A stretch of DNA of 64,000 nucleotides. Origin: Ricordea florida. Its lineage: Eukaryota > Cnidaria > Anthozoa > Corallimorpharia > Ricordeidae. The position numbers and the translations under genes are program-made. Numbering within the stretch: the first letter of the stretch is position 1; each line of letters begins with the position of its first letter. The notes below the pieces were generated by a model. The model searched no databases. It was not told where the DNA came from and saw only the letters and a list, made by a program, of their open reading frames with translations. The stretch is taken from contig OX453276.1 in the NCBI GenBank assembly GCA_949710005.1, positions 603,501-667,500 of the forward strand. Direction: 5' to 3'. Below, one piece after another: positions 8,809 to 16,718 of the stretch.

Positions 8809-9344
8809 CAACTCCCGAAGAAATCATGAATGGTGAAACTGTAGTGGTGGAACAATCAACACCAACCATTATCGATGATGATGTGAAATGGGAAAGAGAA
8901 GAGCTGTCAATACTAGCTTGCCTAGGCTCTTCCAAGGAGTATCTTGGCGTTCAAATGACTCTAGGCGATGTCCACAGATTGTCGGATAAGGACGTAGAGA
9001 AGTACTACAAGAGGTACAAGATGGTGTCGGGTAAGAATGTGGCTGACGGACTAATTGATCCTCCTTTACATCTATTGGCCAGACTAGTCAACTGGTGTCT
9101 TAGTAGTTACGGCGGAATAGATGAGCCAGATGCTTTGGTAAAGGATTGGAAGAACAATCAGTTGATCAAGCAGTGGCTGTCAGAACATTCTGGTTCAATA
9201 GTAGTACATGGTGGTGCGATTGCTACGTTATTGATAATAGCCATTACCGCTCTCAAGCATTTCAGACTAAAAGAGCCTAGCCCCCCAGCTACATTGTACG
9301 ACATGGCTAACACGGATGAAATAGGGGTTGACACTGTTCGGTGA
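8805..9344 (+). CDS. Unknown protein with C-terminal membrane anchor (element 1)
   Basis: 179 residues. An acidic N-terminus is followed by a helical domain (LGVQMTLGDVHRLSDKDVEKYYKRYK) and then one membrane segment at about 131-149 (IVVHGGAIATLLIIAITAL). A tail of some 30 residues follows. It overlaps the ATPase stop by 4 bp, so the two may be translated from one message. The same protein is in element 2. I recall similar uncharacterised proteins from cnidarian genomes. It could be a virion membrane or assembly protein, but nothing shows this directly. Confidence 0.8.
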   Translation: MTTPEEIMNGETVVVEQSTPTIIDDDVKWEREELSILACLGSSKEYLGVQMTLGDVHRLSDKDVEKYYKRYKMVSGKNVADGLIDPPLHLLARLVNWCLSSYGGIDEPDALVKDWKNNQLIKQWLSEHSGSIVVHGGAIATLLIIAITALKHFRLKEPSPPATLYDMANTDEIGVDTVR

Positions 9345-9406
9345 AAAAATTGAAATTGGACGTGAAACTTTTACGGTTGAAAGCATACTCGAAAGAGATC
9401 GAAAAC

Positions 9407-10354
9407 ATGTCACAGAGAACAAACTCAACTTCCTCAACTGGTTCTTCTTTGGATTCAGGTCCGCCTCTGCCAAATCGATTTGTGCCAATTGATGAGACTG
9501 ATTTTGATTGGAACTCTATTATTATGGAGGATCCTGTCAGATCAAGGTCTGGGTTCAAATCAAAGGTATTTGTGATGGAGGATGGTGTAAAGAAGACTCT
9601 ATCATTTCAATTGGCAGACCAAAATGTGTTTGGAATTAACCATGAATATGGTCACAAGCCGGGTGACAAACTCAAAAAGTTGCAGATCAATTACCCTATG
9701 ACGTCATTCTACACTCAAGATTGCCCAACTGAAGAAGAGGAAGAGACGTTCAAAAGGATTGAGTTGATAAGTGCGATTGCGGCTAAACACATGGTTAAAT
9801 TCTACAATGAAGGGAAAGACATGCCTAAATTGACCAAAGATGGCCCGAAGTATGCATTGATGAAACAAAAATCGGCAATCAATTTGGTGAAGCCTCTATA
9901 CTCAAAACCACAAGAAGACGATTCCAAGTCCAAATCCAAACCCAAATCCAAATCCACTTATTCAAAACCATATCGAATGTACATTAAACTAAACAGCAGT
10001 GGAACTGGTGAAAACTTCAAGTTACACTCATCATTTATAGGACGGAAAAGAAACCAGACTTTCCATCACTTTATAATTGATCCTAATCAACCTTTTGACC
10101 CCACAAATAAGATAGGCTTGCAAATTTCAGTCAAGTTTGAGAGTGTATTCTTTTCAACAAAGAGTGAATACATTGCCATTCTGGGCGAAGGTATTATTGT
10201 GAAATCACTTAGGTTCACAAAACCATTTGATGAGGTTGAACCACAAGAAGACAAACATGATGATGATAATGATTTCAAGGATGTTGAATTTGAAGACGAT
10301 TCAGATGAAGACGATTCAGATGAAGATGAATATGTTATTGAGCATAAAAAATAG
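9407..10354 (+). CDS. Acidic-tailed protein, candidate ssDNA-binding protein (element 1)
   Basis: 315 residues from the ATG in GAAAACATGTCACAGAG. The frame is open upstream to a GTG at 9341, but the ATG context is conserved in element 2. It has a Ser/Thr-rich start, a beta-rich middle containing SINLVKPLYSKP, a short Lys-Ser-Pro repeat at about 181-191, and a strongly acidic tail (DDSDEDDSDEDEY). An acidic tail after a beta domain is typical of viral single-stranded DNA-binding proteins. The KPLYSKP block recalls a giant-virus family proposed for that role, but this is pattern memory only. Element 2 carries a clearly related but much diverged copy of 269 residues. Confidence 0.7.
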   Translation: MSQRTNSTSSTGSSLDSGPPLPNRFVPIDETDFDWNSIIMEDPVRSRSGFKSKVFVMEDGVKKTLSFQLADQNVFGINHEYGHKPGDKLKKLQINYPMTSFYTQDCPTEEEEETFKRIELISAIAAKHMVKFYNEGKDMPKLTKDGPKYALMKQKSAINLVKPLYSKPQEDDSKSKSKPKSKSTYSKPYRMYIKLNSSGTGENFKLHSSFIGRKRNQTFHHFIIDPNQPFDPTNKIGLQISVKFESVFFSTKSEYIAILGEGIIVKSLRFTKPFDEVEPQEDKHDDDNDFKDVEFEDDSDEDDSDEDEYVIEHKK

Positions 10355-10390
10355 GTTTAAGAATTAGGGGGTTGGGTGGGGTCTGACAGT

Positions 10391-10423
10391 TTCCTAGTAT
10401 GCAACTTACTAGGAGACTTAAAG
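10391..10423 (+). promoter_or_regulatory. CCTAGTA hairpin plus GACTTAAAG motif, copy 1
   Basis: Stem CCTAGTA/TACTAGG with a 7-nt loop, followed at once by GAGACTTAAAG and, 23 nt later, the ATG of the next gene. The block recurs at 10657-10689, 44407-44438 and 44900-44932. Read as the 3' hairpin of one gene fused to the promoter of the next. Confidence 0.55.
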
Positions 10424-10446
10424 ATAGTGGTAGTTTACATCACAAC

Positions 10447-10638
10447 ATGACTAAACAAATTCAAACCAATGAAGACATTGCTAAAGTATTAATGGTCACA
10501 GCCGCATTGTCAGCCATGGAATTCTTAACAATTGCAACTGTTACATCCATAGTTGGATTAGAAGCAGTAGCAGCTTCTACTATAAGTTTGGTAACAGTTG
10601 CAGCTGTAATAGGGCTTAATTTACTGATCAGGGACTAA
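10447..10638 (+). CDS. Small membrane protein in the variable slot (element 1)
   Basis: 63 residues from the ATG after CATCACAAC; an upstream ATG at 10399 falls inside the hairpin and is unlikely. About 15 polar residues are followed by two adjoining hydrophobic stretches (VLMVTAALSAMEFLTIATV and AASTISLVTVAAVIGLNLL), a likely membrane hairpin. Function unknown. Element 2 has an unrelated 140-residue gene between the same two flanking motifs. Confidence 0.65.
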   Translation: MTKQIQTNEDIAKVLMVTAALSAMEFLTIATVTSIVGLEAVAASTISLVTVAAVIGLNLLIRD

Positions 10639-10656
10639 TGCGGAAAATCTTTTACT

Positions 10657-10689
10657 CTCCTAGTATAACACTTACTAGGAGACTTAAAG
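10657..10689 (+). promoter_or_regulatory. CTCCTAGTA hairpin plus GACTTAAAG motif, copy 2
   Basis: The best-paired copy: stem CTCCTAGTA/TACTAGGAG, 9 bp, 7-nt loop. It lies 18 nt after the stop at 10638 and 26 nt before the ATG at 10716. Confidence 0.55.
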
Positions 10690-10715
10690 CTTAGAACGGA
10701 TTAACTCACAACAAC

Positions 10716-11135
10716 ATGTCTGAAGAAACAAGTCAGGTTGAGCAAATCACTAGAGAGCCTTCTGTCAAAACAAAGGTCAAAGACCCCAAGAGAGTTCAGG
10801 CTGGCAAAACGTTAGCTGAAAATAACAAGAGGGCTAGAGAGGCTTTGAAACGTGAAGAAGAAAGGGAGAAGAAAGAGAGTGAAAAGGAAGAGAATAAGGG
10901 TAGTTCTGTTGGTGGGAGAGGTGATTGGATACCAAAATATATGCCGTCCCAAACTATTTTTCTAGCCATAGGTGCAATTGGCCTCGCCGCCTATAGCCTA
11001 TGGACCAACTATCGAGACAGGATACCTGATTTGCATTTTCCACCCATTACATTAAAATCGAAACCATCACAGCCCAAAGTCGTGGAAAGTCAGCCCGCCA
11101 CAGAGGAAACCGATTTAAAAGATGATCTGTTGTGA
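10716..11135 (+). CDS. Basic coiled-coil protein with one membrane segment (element 1)
   Basis: 139 residues. The N-terminal 70 residues are highly charged and rich in Lys, Arg and Glu (KDPKRVQAGKTLAENNKRAREA, then a KREEEREKKESEKEE run), likely a long helix. A glycine-rich hinge, one membrane segment (about 87-105, IFLAIGAIGLAAYSLW) and a polar tail follow. The element 2 copy is 135 residues and mostly identical. Proteins of this plan recur in cnidarian Polinton-like loci; the role is unknown. Confidence 0.8.
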   Translation: MSEETSQVEQITREPSVKTKVKDPKRVQAGKTLAENNKRAREALKREEEREKKESEKEENKGSSVGGRGDWIPKYMPSQTIFLAIGAIGLAAYSLWTNYRDRIPDLHFPPITLKSKPSQPKVVESQPATEETDLKDDLL

Positions 11136-11141
11136 TTCAAA

Positions 11142-11363
11142 ATGGCTGAGAATAAGCTCGTAAAGACAGTTACTGGCTCTGCAGTGCTAATGATGTTGTC
11201 GGCTGGGATGGGCTGGCTTGGCAAAAAGGCTCTTAAGGAGTCATTCATCGGTGACCCATCGACCAGTATCATGAACTATGGCAAATGGGTGCTTGTGCTG
11301 ACTATAGCTATGTATGTCAAAACCTATTTAGAGGATCAGAAGATACTACCCACAAGTGTTTGA
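11142..11363 (+). CDS. Small two-segment membrane protein (element 1)
   Basis: 73 residues. Two hydrophobic segments (SAVLMMLSAGMGWLGKKA and YGKWVLVLTIAMYVKTYL) flank a short polar loop. It begins 6 bp after the previous stop and ends 2 bp before the next ATG, so it is part of a tight gene string. Nearly unchanged in element 2. Function unknown. Confidence 0.8.
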   Translation: MAENKLVKTVTGSAVLMMLSAGMGWLGKKALKESFIGDPSTSIMNYGKWVLVLTIAMYVKTYLEDQKILPTSV

Positions 11364-11365
11364 AC

Positions 11366-11794
11366 ATGGCTAAAAATTTCAGTGAGGCATTCAGATATGC
11401 TAAAGATGACCATGCTGCTGAATTAATGGAACACATCAGAAGGTCATACGTTAATGAAGTATATAGGGCTGAATCACATTATGACACCAGATATGATGAT
11501 AATGGGCATATAGATTTTCGAGAGATGCCAAGCAATGTAGAGCTACTCAAATGGTACTACGATAGATATAATCAAATTGAATACTCTGATAATGAACCTA
11601 AATTGAAAGATTTTGTTTTGGCACATATGGCAATGAAGCCAATAAAGTATCCAATACCAACAGAAAAACCACCAACAGAAAAACCACCAACAGAAAAACC
11701 ACCACGACGAGGCCCACACCCATTGGTGACATTTACGCTTGGAGTGTTGACACCGATCGCATTATACACAGGCTCGAAATTGTTTAAGAAGTAG
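11366..11794 (+). CDS. Unknown protein with PTEKP repeats and C-terminal anchor (element 1)
   Basis: 142 residues from the ATG just after the previous stop; a longer open frame back to 11285 only overlaps the upstream gene. The N-terminal two thirds are polar and helical. Three exact PTEKP units follow (about 112-127), then a conserved PHPLV and membrane segment ending YTGSKLFKK. In element 2 the tail is kept (RGPHPLV is RQGPHPLV there), but the first 110 residues are almost unrelated and the PTEKP repeat is absent. The gene is therefore a chimera of a variable head and a fixed anchor. Confidence 0.75.
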   Translation: MAKNFSEAFRYAKDDHAAELMEHIRRSYVNEVYRAESHYDTRYDDNGHIDFREMPSNVELLKWYYDRYNQIEYSDNEPKLKDFVLAHMAMKPIKYPIPTEKPPTEKPPTEKPPRRGPHPLVTFTLGVLTPIALYTGSKLFKK

Positions 11795-11810
11795 GACAAC
11801 AAGTGGATAA

Positions 11811-12215
11811 ATGGCGACTATAGCAATCATGCTTGGAGGGGCAGTCCTCAATGCAACAGCCTTCATTGGTGGAAATTATTTAGCAAAGGTCATTAGCGGC
11901 TCGTCTTCGACCGATCTCCAACTTGAAAGGGAGAGGCATGACAAAGCCATGGAGAAGTACCAAAAAGACTATGCTGCTTATCAAGAAAAACGAATGGCTT
12001 ATATTGACTTTGAAAATCGTAGGAAGGGTGATGAGAATCAAGCCTCTGAGAACATATCAAAGACGGATGAAGCGCTGAGATTGTACAATCAAATGGGCAA
12101 TCCCCCCAAATTCTCCGACTATTACCGACCCAATTCAGATCAAAAGACTGGAGAAATGGTTTATGTTTCTGGTGGGATGTTAGCCTTGGGATACATTGCC
12201 AGCAAGTGGATATAA
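11811..12215 (+). CDS. Membrane protein with central coiled coil (element 1)
   Basis: 134 residues. An N-terminal membrane segment (IAIMLGGAVLNATAFIGGNYL) leads into a long charged helix (LERERHDKAMEKYQKDYAAYQEKR). Next come NPPKFSDYYRP and a second membrane segment (VYVSGGMLALGYIASKWI) at the end. Only two or three residues differ from the element 2 copy, making it one of the most conserved genes of the set. I recall near relatives as uncharacterised coral and hydra proteins. Perhaps an internal virion membrane protein. Confidence 0.8.
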   Translation: MATIAIMLGGAVLNATAFIGGNYLAKVISGSSSTDLQLERERHDKAMEKYQKDYAAYQEKRMAYIDFENRRKGDENQASENISKTDEALRLYNQMGNPPKFSDYYRPNSDQKTGEMVYVSGGMLALGYIASKWI

Positions 12216-12229
12216 AATAATTTAGAAGT

Positions 12230-12253
12230 TTCCATATTCAACTTCAAATATGG
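12230..12253 (+). promoter_or_regulatory. Hairpin covering the start of the 312-residue gene
   Basis: CCATATT and AATATGG pair around an 8-nt loop (CAACTTCA), with the start codon inside the right arm. Element 2 has the same loop and one more base pair. It may tune translation or be a binding site. Confidence 0.35.
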
Positions 12254-13188
12254 CAACTGCTTATGATCCCGATTTGGATCCGACTACACTAAATGAGCCA
12301 GGTGATGGTGATGATGGGGATGATACACTTTACTTGAGCCCAATCACAAAGACATCAACCACTCGTCCAATTGATCCTTATGAAGAGGATGAAACCTCGT
12401 TTGGTGGTATTGATGAAACTCGGCCCTTATTGATGGAGGAGATGGAAATAGAACAAGATGAAGCCTGGGCCAAGATTAGATCAAGATTCCCCAAAGTTGA
12501 TACGTCCAAGTTTACAGCTAGGCTGAATCAATTCAAACAAGTAGTCGTCAAATTGCTTAGGAAAGGATCAAAACCTTATGTGTTATTCAAAGGTGATGAT
12601 GAATTGAATGATGGATTGCCAGACACCATCAAAAATAGTCTAGGCCCAATGGCAGAAGAAGTTGTGGAAGCCAATGATGGTGAGATAGCCAAGAGAAAGA
12701 CCATGATATCCAAACTCAAGGACAAACTAAAATTCCATAGAGATAAGCCACTGAAGACCCCAGAAGAAAGTAGCCAAATAGAGACTCTCGAGAGGGAAAT
12801 CGGTGAGCAGGAGGAGGAGATAGCTAACCTGGAGGGTGAGAATGAAGAGATACAGGAACGAATGTCATTGCGGGATCGTGTGAAGGCCATCTTCAAGAAA
12901 TACGGATTCACAGTCTTTGCTGTCATGAGTGCCGTTGGAGTGGTCATTGGTGTTATAGTCTCCAACCTATCCAAAGGGCTCTCAAGATTGGGTAAAGGGG
13001 TTGGTGATGGGCTAAAAACCCTTGGGAAGAAACTTGGCGAATTGCTGCCTGGGATGGTGGGCGCTATTGTAAGCTTTCTGTTCAAGACTGCTGGAGAGGT
13101 CGTCTCATTCCTGGGGAAACATGCTTGGCTGTTAATAATGGCGGTTGTGCTTTACTTCATAGAAGAGTTAAAAAGGAAACGTAAATGA
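12250..13188 (+). CDS. Large coiled-coil membrane protein (element 1)
   Basis: 312 residues. The first 70 are acidic and disordered-looking (GDGDDGDDTLYLS). A globular part at about 75-140 is followed by a coiled coil (about 140-205, heptads of Leu and Glu). Then come a first membrane segment (FTVFAVMSAVGVVIGVIVSN), a glycine-rich linker, a second (GAIVSFLFKTAGEVVSFLG) and a third (AWLLIMAVVLYFIEEL). Highly conserved in element 2. It resembles structural or membrane-remodelling proteins by layout only; function unknown. The ATGA at its end starts the zinc-ribbon gene. Confidence 0.8.
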   Translation: MATAYDPDLDPTTLNEPGDGDDGDDTLYLSPITKTSTTRPIDPYEEDETSFGGIDETRPLLMEEMEIEQDEAWAKIRSRFPKVDTSKFTARLNQFKQVVVKLLRKGSKPYVLFKGDDELNDGLPDTIKNSLGPMAEEVVEANDGEIAKRKTMISKLKDKLKFHRDKPLKTPEESSQIETLEREIGEQEEEIANLEGENEEIQERMSLRDRVKAIFKKYGFTVFAVMSAVGVVIGVIVSNLSKGLSRLGKGVGDGLKTLGKKLGELLPGMVGAIVSFLFKTAGEVVSFLGKHAWLLIMAVVLYFIEELKRKRK

Positions 13189-13373
13189 ATCAAATGAAGA
13201 GCTACTGTGTCAAAGAGAAAAAGCTGACTGATTGTGTACCTGGTAGTGAAATCTTTGCCAAAACATCCAAAGGAAGGCCGATGATGAAGTGTAAATGTTC
13301 CAGCTGTGGCATCATCAAAACTCGATTCCTCTCAGATGCTGACTATAGAAATTTAAAGATGAAGAAGAAGTAA
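13185..13373 (+). CDS. Small zinc-ribbon protein, DUF5679-like (element 1)
   Basis: 62 residues, very basic. The pattern SYCVKEKKLTDC, a GRPMMK turn, then CKCSSCGIIKTRF is close to the short zinc ribbon known as DUF5679 in Polinton and adintovirus genomes, where proteins of this kind are suspected core or DNA-binding components. Translation probably restarts at ATGA overlapping the preceding stop. Conserved in element 2. Confidence 0.75.
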   Translation: MNQMKSYCVKEKKLTDCVPGSEIFAKTSKGRPMMKCKCSSCGIIKTRFLSDADYRNLKMKKK

Positions 13374-13382
13374 TCAAACAAC

Positions 13383-14015
13383 ATGTTGAGCATTACTATG
13401 TACGATTCTGAAGCCAGGGTGTATTTGGATCCCCCACTGGAAAAGATTCGGGAGATCCAACTCCTTGACTGTATTGTACCCAAACGATTGGTCAACTTCA
13501 AGGACCGACAGGGCTTTCTCAAGGAGGATAATCGACCCATCTTAATAGTTCAACCCGGTACATACTCTCTACGTGATATACACGCAATCTTTTTGAACGA
13601 TACGGATAATGCCAAGCTATCGATCATTGAGACTGACACTGTTGATTACTTGTATTCCAACAAGAGTTTCATCATTAAACTCACAAGAGGTCTCCAAGTT
13701 GGTCTTGGGGTGCCTGAAACCGTATCCCCTGGAAAGCTGTACCCCATAAACATACAGATTAAGGAGCCGCTGAGACTTATGTGTAGTATAGTGGACAATA
13801 AGTCGTCATATGTGAATAAGACTCAATCTGGAGAACCCGTGAAACTCTCCCCCTCCCACCTCCTTGCCAACATACCATCACAGGATTACCCAGCCATTCC
13901 AGCTCAAAAACATAAGAGCCCCATAAACCACTTCGACTTAAGCATCCTCGACATTGGATGGAAGAAACTTGATATGAAGGGTTCTCCCATCACATTCAGT
14001 TTAAAATTCAGATAA
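13383..14015 (+). CDS. Putative minor capsid (penton-like) protein (element 1)
   Basis: 210 residues, beta-rich, no membrane segment. It has a strand-turn-strand plan, with ILIVQPGTYSLRDIHAIF in the first half and FDLSILDIGWKKLD through ITFSLKFR at the end. That ending recalls a family of small structural proteins in cnidarian Polinton-like loci. With the ATPase and the capsid-like protein nearby, a single jelly-roll penton is a reasonable guess, but no decisive motif exists. The element 2 copy is 209 residues. Confidence 0.55.
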   Translation: MLSITMYDSEARVYLDPPLEKIREIQLLDCIVPKRLVNFKDRQGFLKEDNRPILIVQPGTYSLRDIHAIFLNDTDNAKLSIIETDTVDYLYSNKSFIIKLTRGLQVGLGVPETVSPGKLYPINIQIKEPLRLMCSIVDNKSSYVNKTQSGEPVKLSPSHLLANIPSQDYPAIPAQKHKSPINHFDLSILDIGWKKLDMKGSPITFSLKFR

Positions 14016-14026
14016 CATCTTAAAAG
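14016..14026 (+). promoter_or_regulatory. CTTAAAAG promoter-like motif
   Basis: ATCTTAAAAGT lies about 25 nt before the ATG at 14047. The same core precedes 10447, 10716 and 14717 in element 1 and 44463, 44962, 48569, 49239 and 49468 in element 2, at about 20-45 nt. Listed once here as the type example. Confidence 0.5.
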
Positions 14027-14046
14027 TAAGCGATCTTCAATCCAAA

Positions 14047-14646
14047 ATGGATGCATATAAGACGATTTATCCCAACTTAGAGGCTACTGCACCTCCCTCT
14101 GATGGACCATCATGCAGACTTCAACAATGTTGTGATGCCTTGAACAAGCTAAAGTCTGAATTAAACCACTATGAGACAGTACTCAAAAAATACAACCGAT
14201 CCAAAGGTGTACTCATGAATGCAAGCTCGACCTGTGGTATAATGTCCTGCATTTTGGCAGCTGGTGGATTGGGCACATCTCTTAGTGGTGTCGGAATTGT
14301 CGCATCTGTGCCACTGGGTGTGGTAAGTGGTGTATTTGTGTGCGCATCCATAGCATGTCAACAAATATCCAAGAACCTGTCCAAGAAAGCTGTGAAGCAT
14401 CAAAACACCATCACACTGGCCAGATCCAAGATAAACACCATTGAAGACCTGGTTTCCAAAGCCCTTCGTGACAATAAGATCTCCGATGAGCAGTTCTCGT
14501 TGATCATTGAAGAACTCAAGAACTTCGAAAAGCTCAAGGCTGAAATACGGGCTAAAGCTCAAAAAAATATGAGTCGAGAAGACCCATTGGTATTGAGGCA
14601 GAGAGTACGCAACGAAATCCTCAAAGAACTAAAAGGAGGACCATAA
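14047..14646 (+). CDS. Membrane protein with hydrophobic hairpin and charged tail (element 1)
   Basis: 199 residues. A Pro-rich start (EATAPPSDGPS) and a helical stretch lead to a long hydrophobic region (about 57-103) rich in Gly, Ala, Val and Cys (MSCILAAGGLGTSLSGVGIV and PLGVVSGVFVCASIACQQ), likely two membrane passes. The remaining 95 residues are a charged helix. The glycine-rich hairpin resembles fusion- or pore-type membrane segments in general shape only. Highly conserved in element 2. Function unknown. Confidence 0.8.
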   Translation: MDAYKTIYPNLEATAPPSDGPSCRLQQCCDALNKLKSELNHYETVLKKYNRSKGVLMNASSTCGIMSCILAAGGLGTSLSGVGIVASVPLGVVSGVFVCASIACQQISKNLSKKAVKHQNTITLARSKINTIEDLVSKALRDNKISDEQFSLIIEELKNFEKLKAEIRAKAQKNMSREDPLVLRQRVRNEILKELKGGP

Positions 14647-14669
14647 CTATAATTTATGAACAAAACAAA

Positions 14670-14682
14670 TACTAGCTTAAAA
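14670..14682 (+). promoter_or_regulatory. CTTAAAAG promoter-like motif before the 512-residue gene
   Basis: CTAGCTTAAAAGT sits about 40 nt before the ATG at 14717 and is kept in element 2 before 49468. It is followed by a conserved pyrimidine-rich CCCCTTCTACCC leader. Confidence 0.45.
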
Positions 14683-14716
14683 GTTTGACCCCTTCTACCC
14701 AAAGTCTGGATAGAAG

Positions 14717-16255
14717 ATGGGCTTAATCGATGACTTCAAAAAGAAGTATCCAAAGGCTAACCTTGACCAATTCAAATTCATACGTGATCAATATGGGGGT
14801 TACATTAGTTGGAAACATTATGGTGTGACAGTCATGTCCTATGATGACCCCACTGGCAAGACATGGACTGATGGGATGCAACCAAGTTTGAAATCGCGAC
14901 TCTGGATTGATCTTGGACTGGCCGATGATGACACACTGAACTCATTCCCACCAAGCCTAACCATGACCAAACGATACTACCCGATACCCGCCGTTGACTT
15001 TGACAGCCCCACCAGTAACACCACAAGCATGCTGACATCACTAGACATATACGTGTCCAATACGAAGAAATTCACCGCCAAGATGCGTAATGTTTTCACC
15101 TCCCAAGTTGTAACTTTCAAGTTTGGTAAACAAAGTCGAAAGTGGTTGAACGCCCCCGACATGAACTACTGGCCACAACAGCTGAACTTTGCAGTGTGGT
15201 GTGCGACCTCTGGTTGTGGGATTAGCCCCTTTGAAAGCCTCAACTACCCCAAAGTCGTTAATAGCTTCATCAACTTTCATGTGTACTTCACCATAAGACG
15301 AATATTGTATGAACTGAATCTTCCACTGCCTGATGAGCAACCCTTTGTAATCAACAACAACCCTTACAGCAAAGTCGCTTATCAACGATTGTGCGCTGAA
15401 TTTGGCATCTCAAACAACTCTGACTTTAGATGGAAAGGTGGACGAAACGGGGGTTTGGGTGACATATTCATCGATTATGGGGCTGGATACCATGGAGTAG
15501 GTGGAGGATACCAAAATGTCCATATGGTAAGAAACTATGACGACGAAGCTGATCAATGGCCTGGTGAAGGTGGTAAATTTGCCGATGATGGGGGTAAGAA
15601 GGAAAAGGGTGATCTCATATCATTCATACGTAATGATGACTTTGCTGATTACAAGTATGCTTGGTTCATACCAACTAGTGGCTATGGACTCACTAAAGCT
15701 GGACTTGGCAGATTGAATCGGTCTGCTGAAGCCTTTGTTTACTGTGTGCTGGGGGCTCAAGTCAACACTAGAAACTCGACTGTGGGCACTGGTGGTGGAG
15801 CGATTAAGACTCAACAAGAATTCTTGGCCCTGTTTGAGAGTAGTGTGATCGAGAATGACATTTCGAGTTCGATCCAAAGGTATCAACTGGCCACTCAAGA
15901 AGCTAAATTAAGACTTGATTTGGCCATTGCTCCTGGAGTGTGGTTAATGCCCAGTAACATGATCATAAACACAGAGAGTGTGATCGGGTATAACAACAAC
16001 CTCATGAAGGCCACTGATGAAATGAAATTTGGCATCAACACAAACATAAACCTGGAGACTAAGACTGTGGGGATCAACCATAATCTGGGGTCTTCAAAAG
16101 TCAAGTTGCCACATGCAGCTGTAGAGACTAAACGATCACTACCAACGATTGATCCTCAACCCGAAATCAAAGAAGAAACAAATACTAATCATGAAACCAA
16201 CCTGATACTATTTATCGTTGGAGCTGGAGCTCTAGCTTGGCTGCTCTTCAGATAA
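14717..16255 (+). CDS. Large conserved structural candidate with C-terminal anchor (element 1)
   Basis: 512 residues, unknown. It has a large soluble part rich in aromatic and small residues (WPQQLNFAVWCATSGCGISP near 150-175, a glycine-rich GGRNGGLGDIFIDYGAGYHG near 240) and a helical C-terminal third. The last 17 residues are hydrophobic (LILFIVGAGALAWLLFR), a tail anchor with almost nothing beyond it. It is over 90% alike in element 2, so strongly constrained. Candidates are a capsid or spike protein or a membrane-bound packaging or entry component. I recall related uncharacterised coral and anemone proteins. Confidence 0.8.
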   Translation: MGLIDDFKKKYPKANLDQFKFIRDQYGGYISWKHYGVTVMSYDDPTGKTWTDGMQPSLKSRLWIDLGLADDDTLNSFPPSLTMTKRYYPIPAVDFDSPTSNTTSMLTSLDIYVSNTKKFTAKMRNVFTSQVVTFKFGKQSRKWLNAPDMNYWPQQLNFAVWCATSGCGISPFESLNYPKVVNSFINFHVYFTIRRILYELNLPLPDEQPFVINNNPYSKVAYQRLCAEFGISNNSDFRWKGGRNGGLGDIFIDYGAGYHGVGGGYQNVHMVRNYDDEADQWPGEGGKFADDGGKKEKGDLISFIRNDDFADYKYAWFIPTSGYGLTKAGLGRLNRSAEAFVYCVLGAQVNTRNSTVGTGGGAIKTQQEFLALFESSVIENDISSSIQRYQLATQEAKLRLDLAIAPGVWLMPSNMIINTESVIGYNNNLMKATDEMKFGINTNINLETKTVGINHNLGSSKVKLPHAAVETKRSLPTIDPQPEIKEETNTNHETNLILFIVGAGALAWLLFR

Positions 16256-16296
16256 AAATTGAGATGCCCAATCCATAGATCATGGCCTCGTAAATC

Positions 16297-16665
16297 ATGA
16301 CATCATTGGCAATCGTTGGCAGTAGATACTTTGATGACTATATAACCTTGAAAGAACAAATAGGTAAAGCTCTCAAGAAATGGAAGCTGAATCTCTCAGA
16401 CATTGAATTGATTGTGTCTGGGGGTGCAGAAGGGGTTGATGAACTGGCCAGAGATTTTGCCACTGAGAAAGAGATCCCATTCAAAGCGTTTGAACCTCAA
16501 TGGGACTATTATGGCAAGGCGGCTGGGCCAATTCGCAATAGAGCGATTATGGAGTGTGCAACGCATGTATTGGCCTTACCTTCTCGTTATTACTCACCAG
16601 GTACCAAATCCGCTATTAAGTTGGCTAGGAAATACAAGAGAGAGGTTATAGTCGTTTATGTCTAA
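16297..16665 (+). CDS. SLOG-fold (YspA/DUF2493-like) nucleotide-binding protein (element 1)
   Basis: 122 residues. A Rossmann-like start (SLAIVGSRYFDDY) is followed by VSGGAEGVDELARDFA, a middle PIRNRAIMECATHVLALP, and GTKSAIKLARK near the end. Together these are the marks of the small SLOG proteins related to YspA/YpsA and DprA, which bind nucleotides or nucleic acid. Best known from bacteria and phages, where relatives act as sensors or defence parts. An ATG 15 bases upstream is cut off at once by a stop in this element, so the start is the conserved ATGACATCA. A palindrome follows 14 nt after the stop. Confidence 0.85.
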   Translation: MTSLAIVGSRYFDDYITLKEQIGKALKKWKLNLSDIELIVSGGAEGVDELARDFATEKEIPFKAFEPQWDYYGKAAGPIRNRAIMECATHVLALPSRYYSPGTKSAIKLARKYKREVIVVYV

Positions 16666-16679
16666 TGATTAAGTGAACT

Positions 16680-16704
16680 TTTGTAACGTGAAACGCGTTA
16701 CAAA
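16680..16704. terminator. 25-bp palindrome, copy 2 (between converging genes)
   Basis: Arms TTTGTAACG and CGTTACAAA around TG-AAA-CG. It lies 14 nt from the stop of the SLOG gene on one side and 14 nt from the stop of the zinc-repeat gene on the other, serving both strands equally. Confidence 0.65.
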
Positions 16705-16718
16705 TGTCTTTGGATACC

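Noticed and set aside
9341..9406. Upstream GTG-started extension of the acidic-tailed protein, overlapping the previous gene by 4 bp
   Set aside because: The ATG at 9407 and its GAAAAC context are conserved in element 2; a GTG start is unlikely in a eukaryotic setting.
12576..13085. 169-codon open frame on the minus strand, also open in element 2 (47101-47610)
   Set aside because: Antisense to the conserved coiled-coil membrane gene; composition (Ser/Pro/Leu-rich) is what an opposite-strand reading of that gene would give, and it has no start context or motif of its own.
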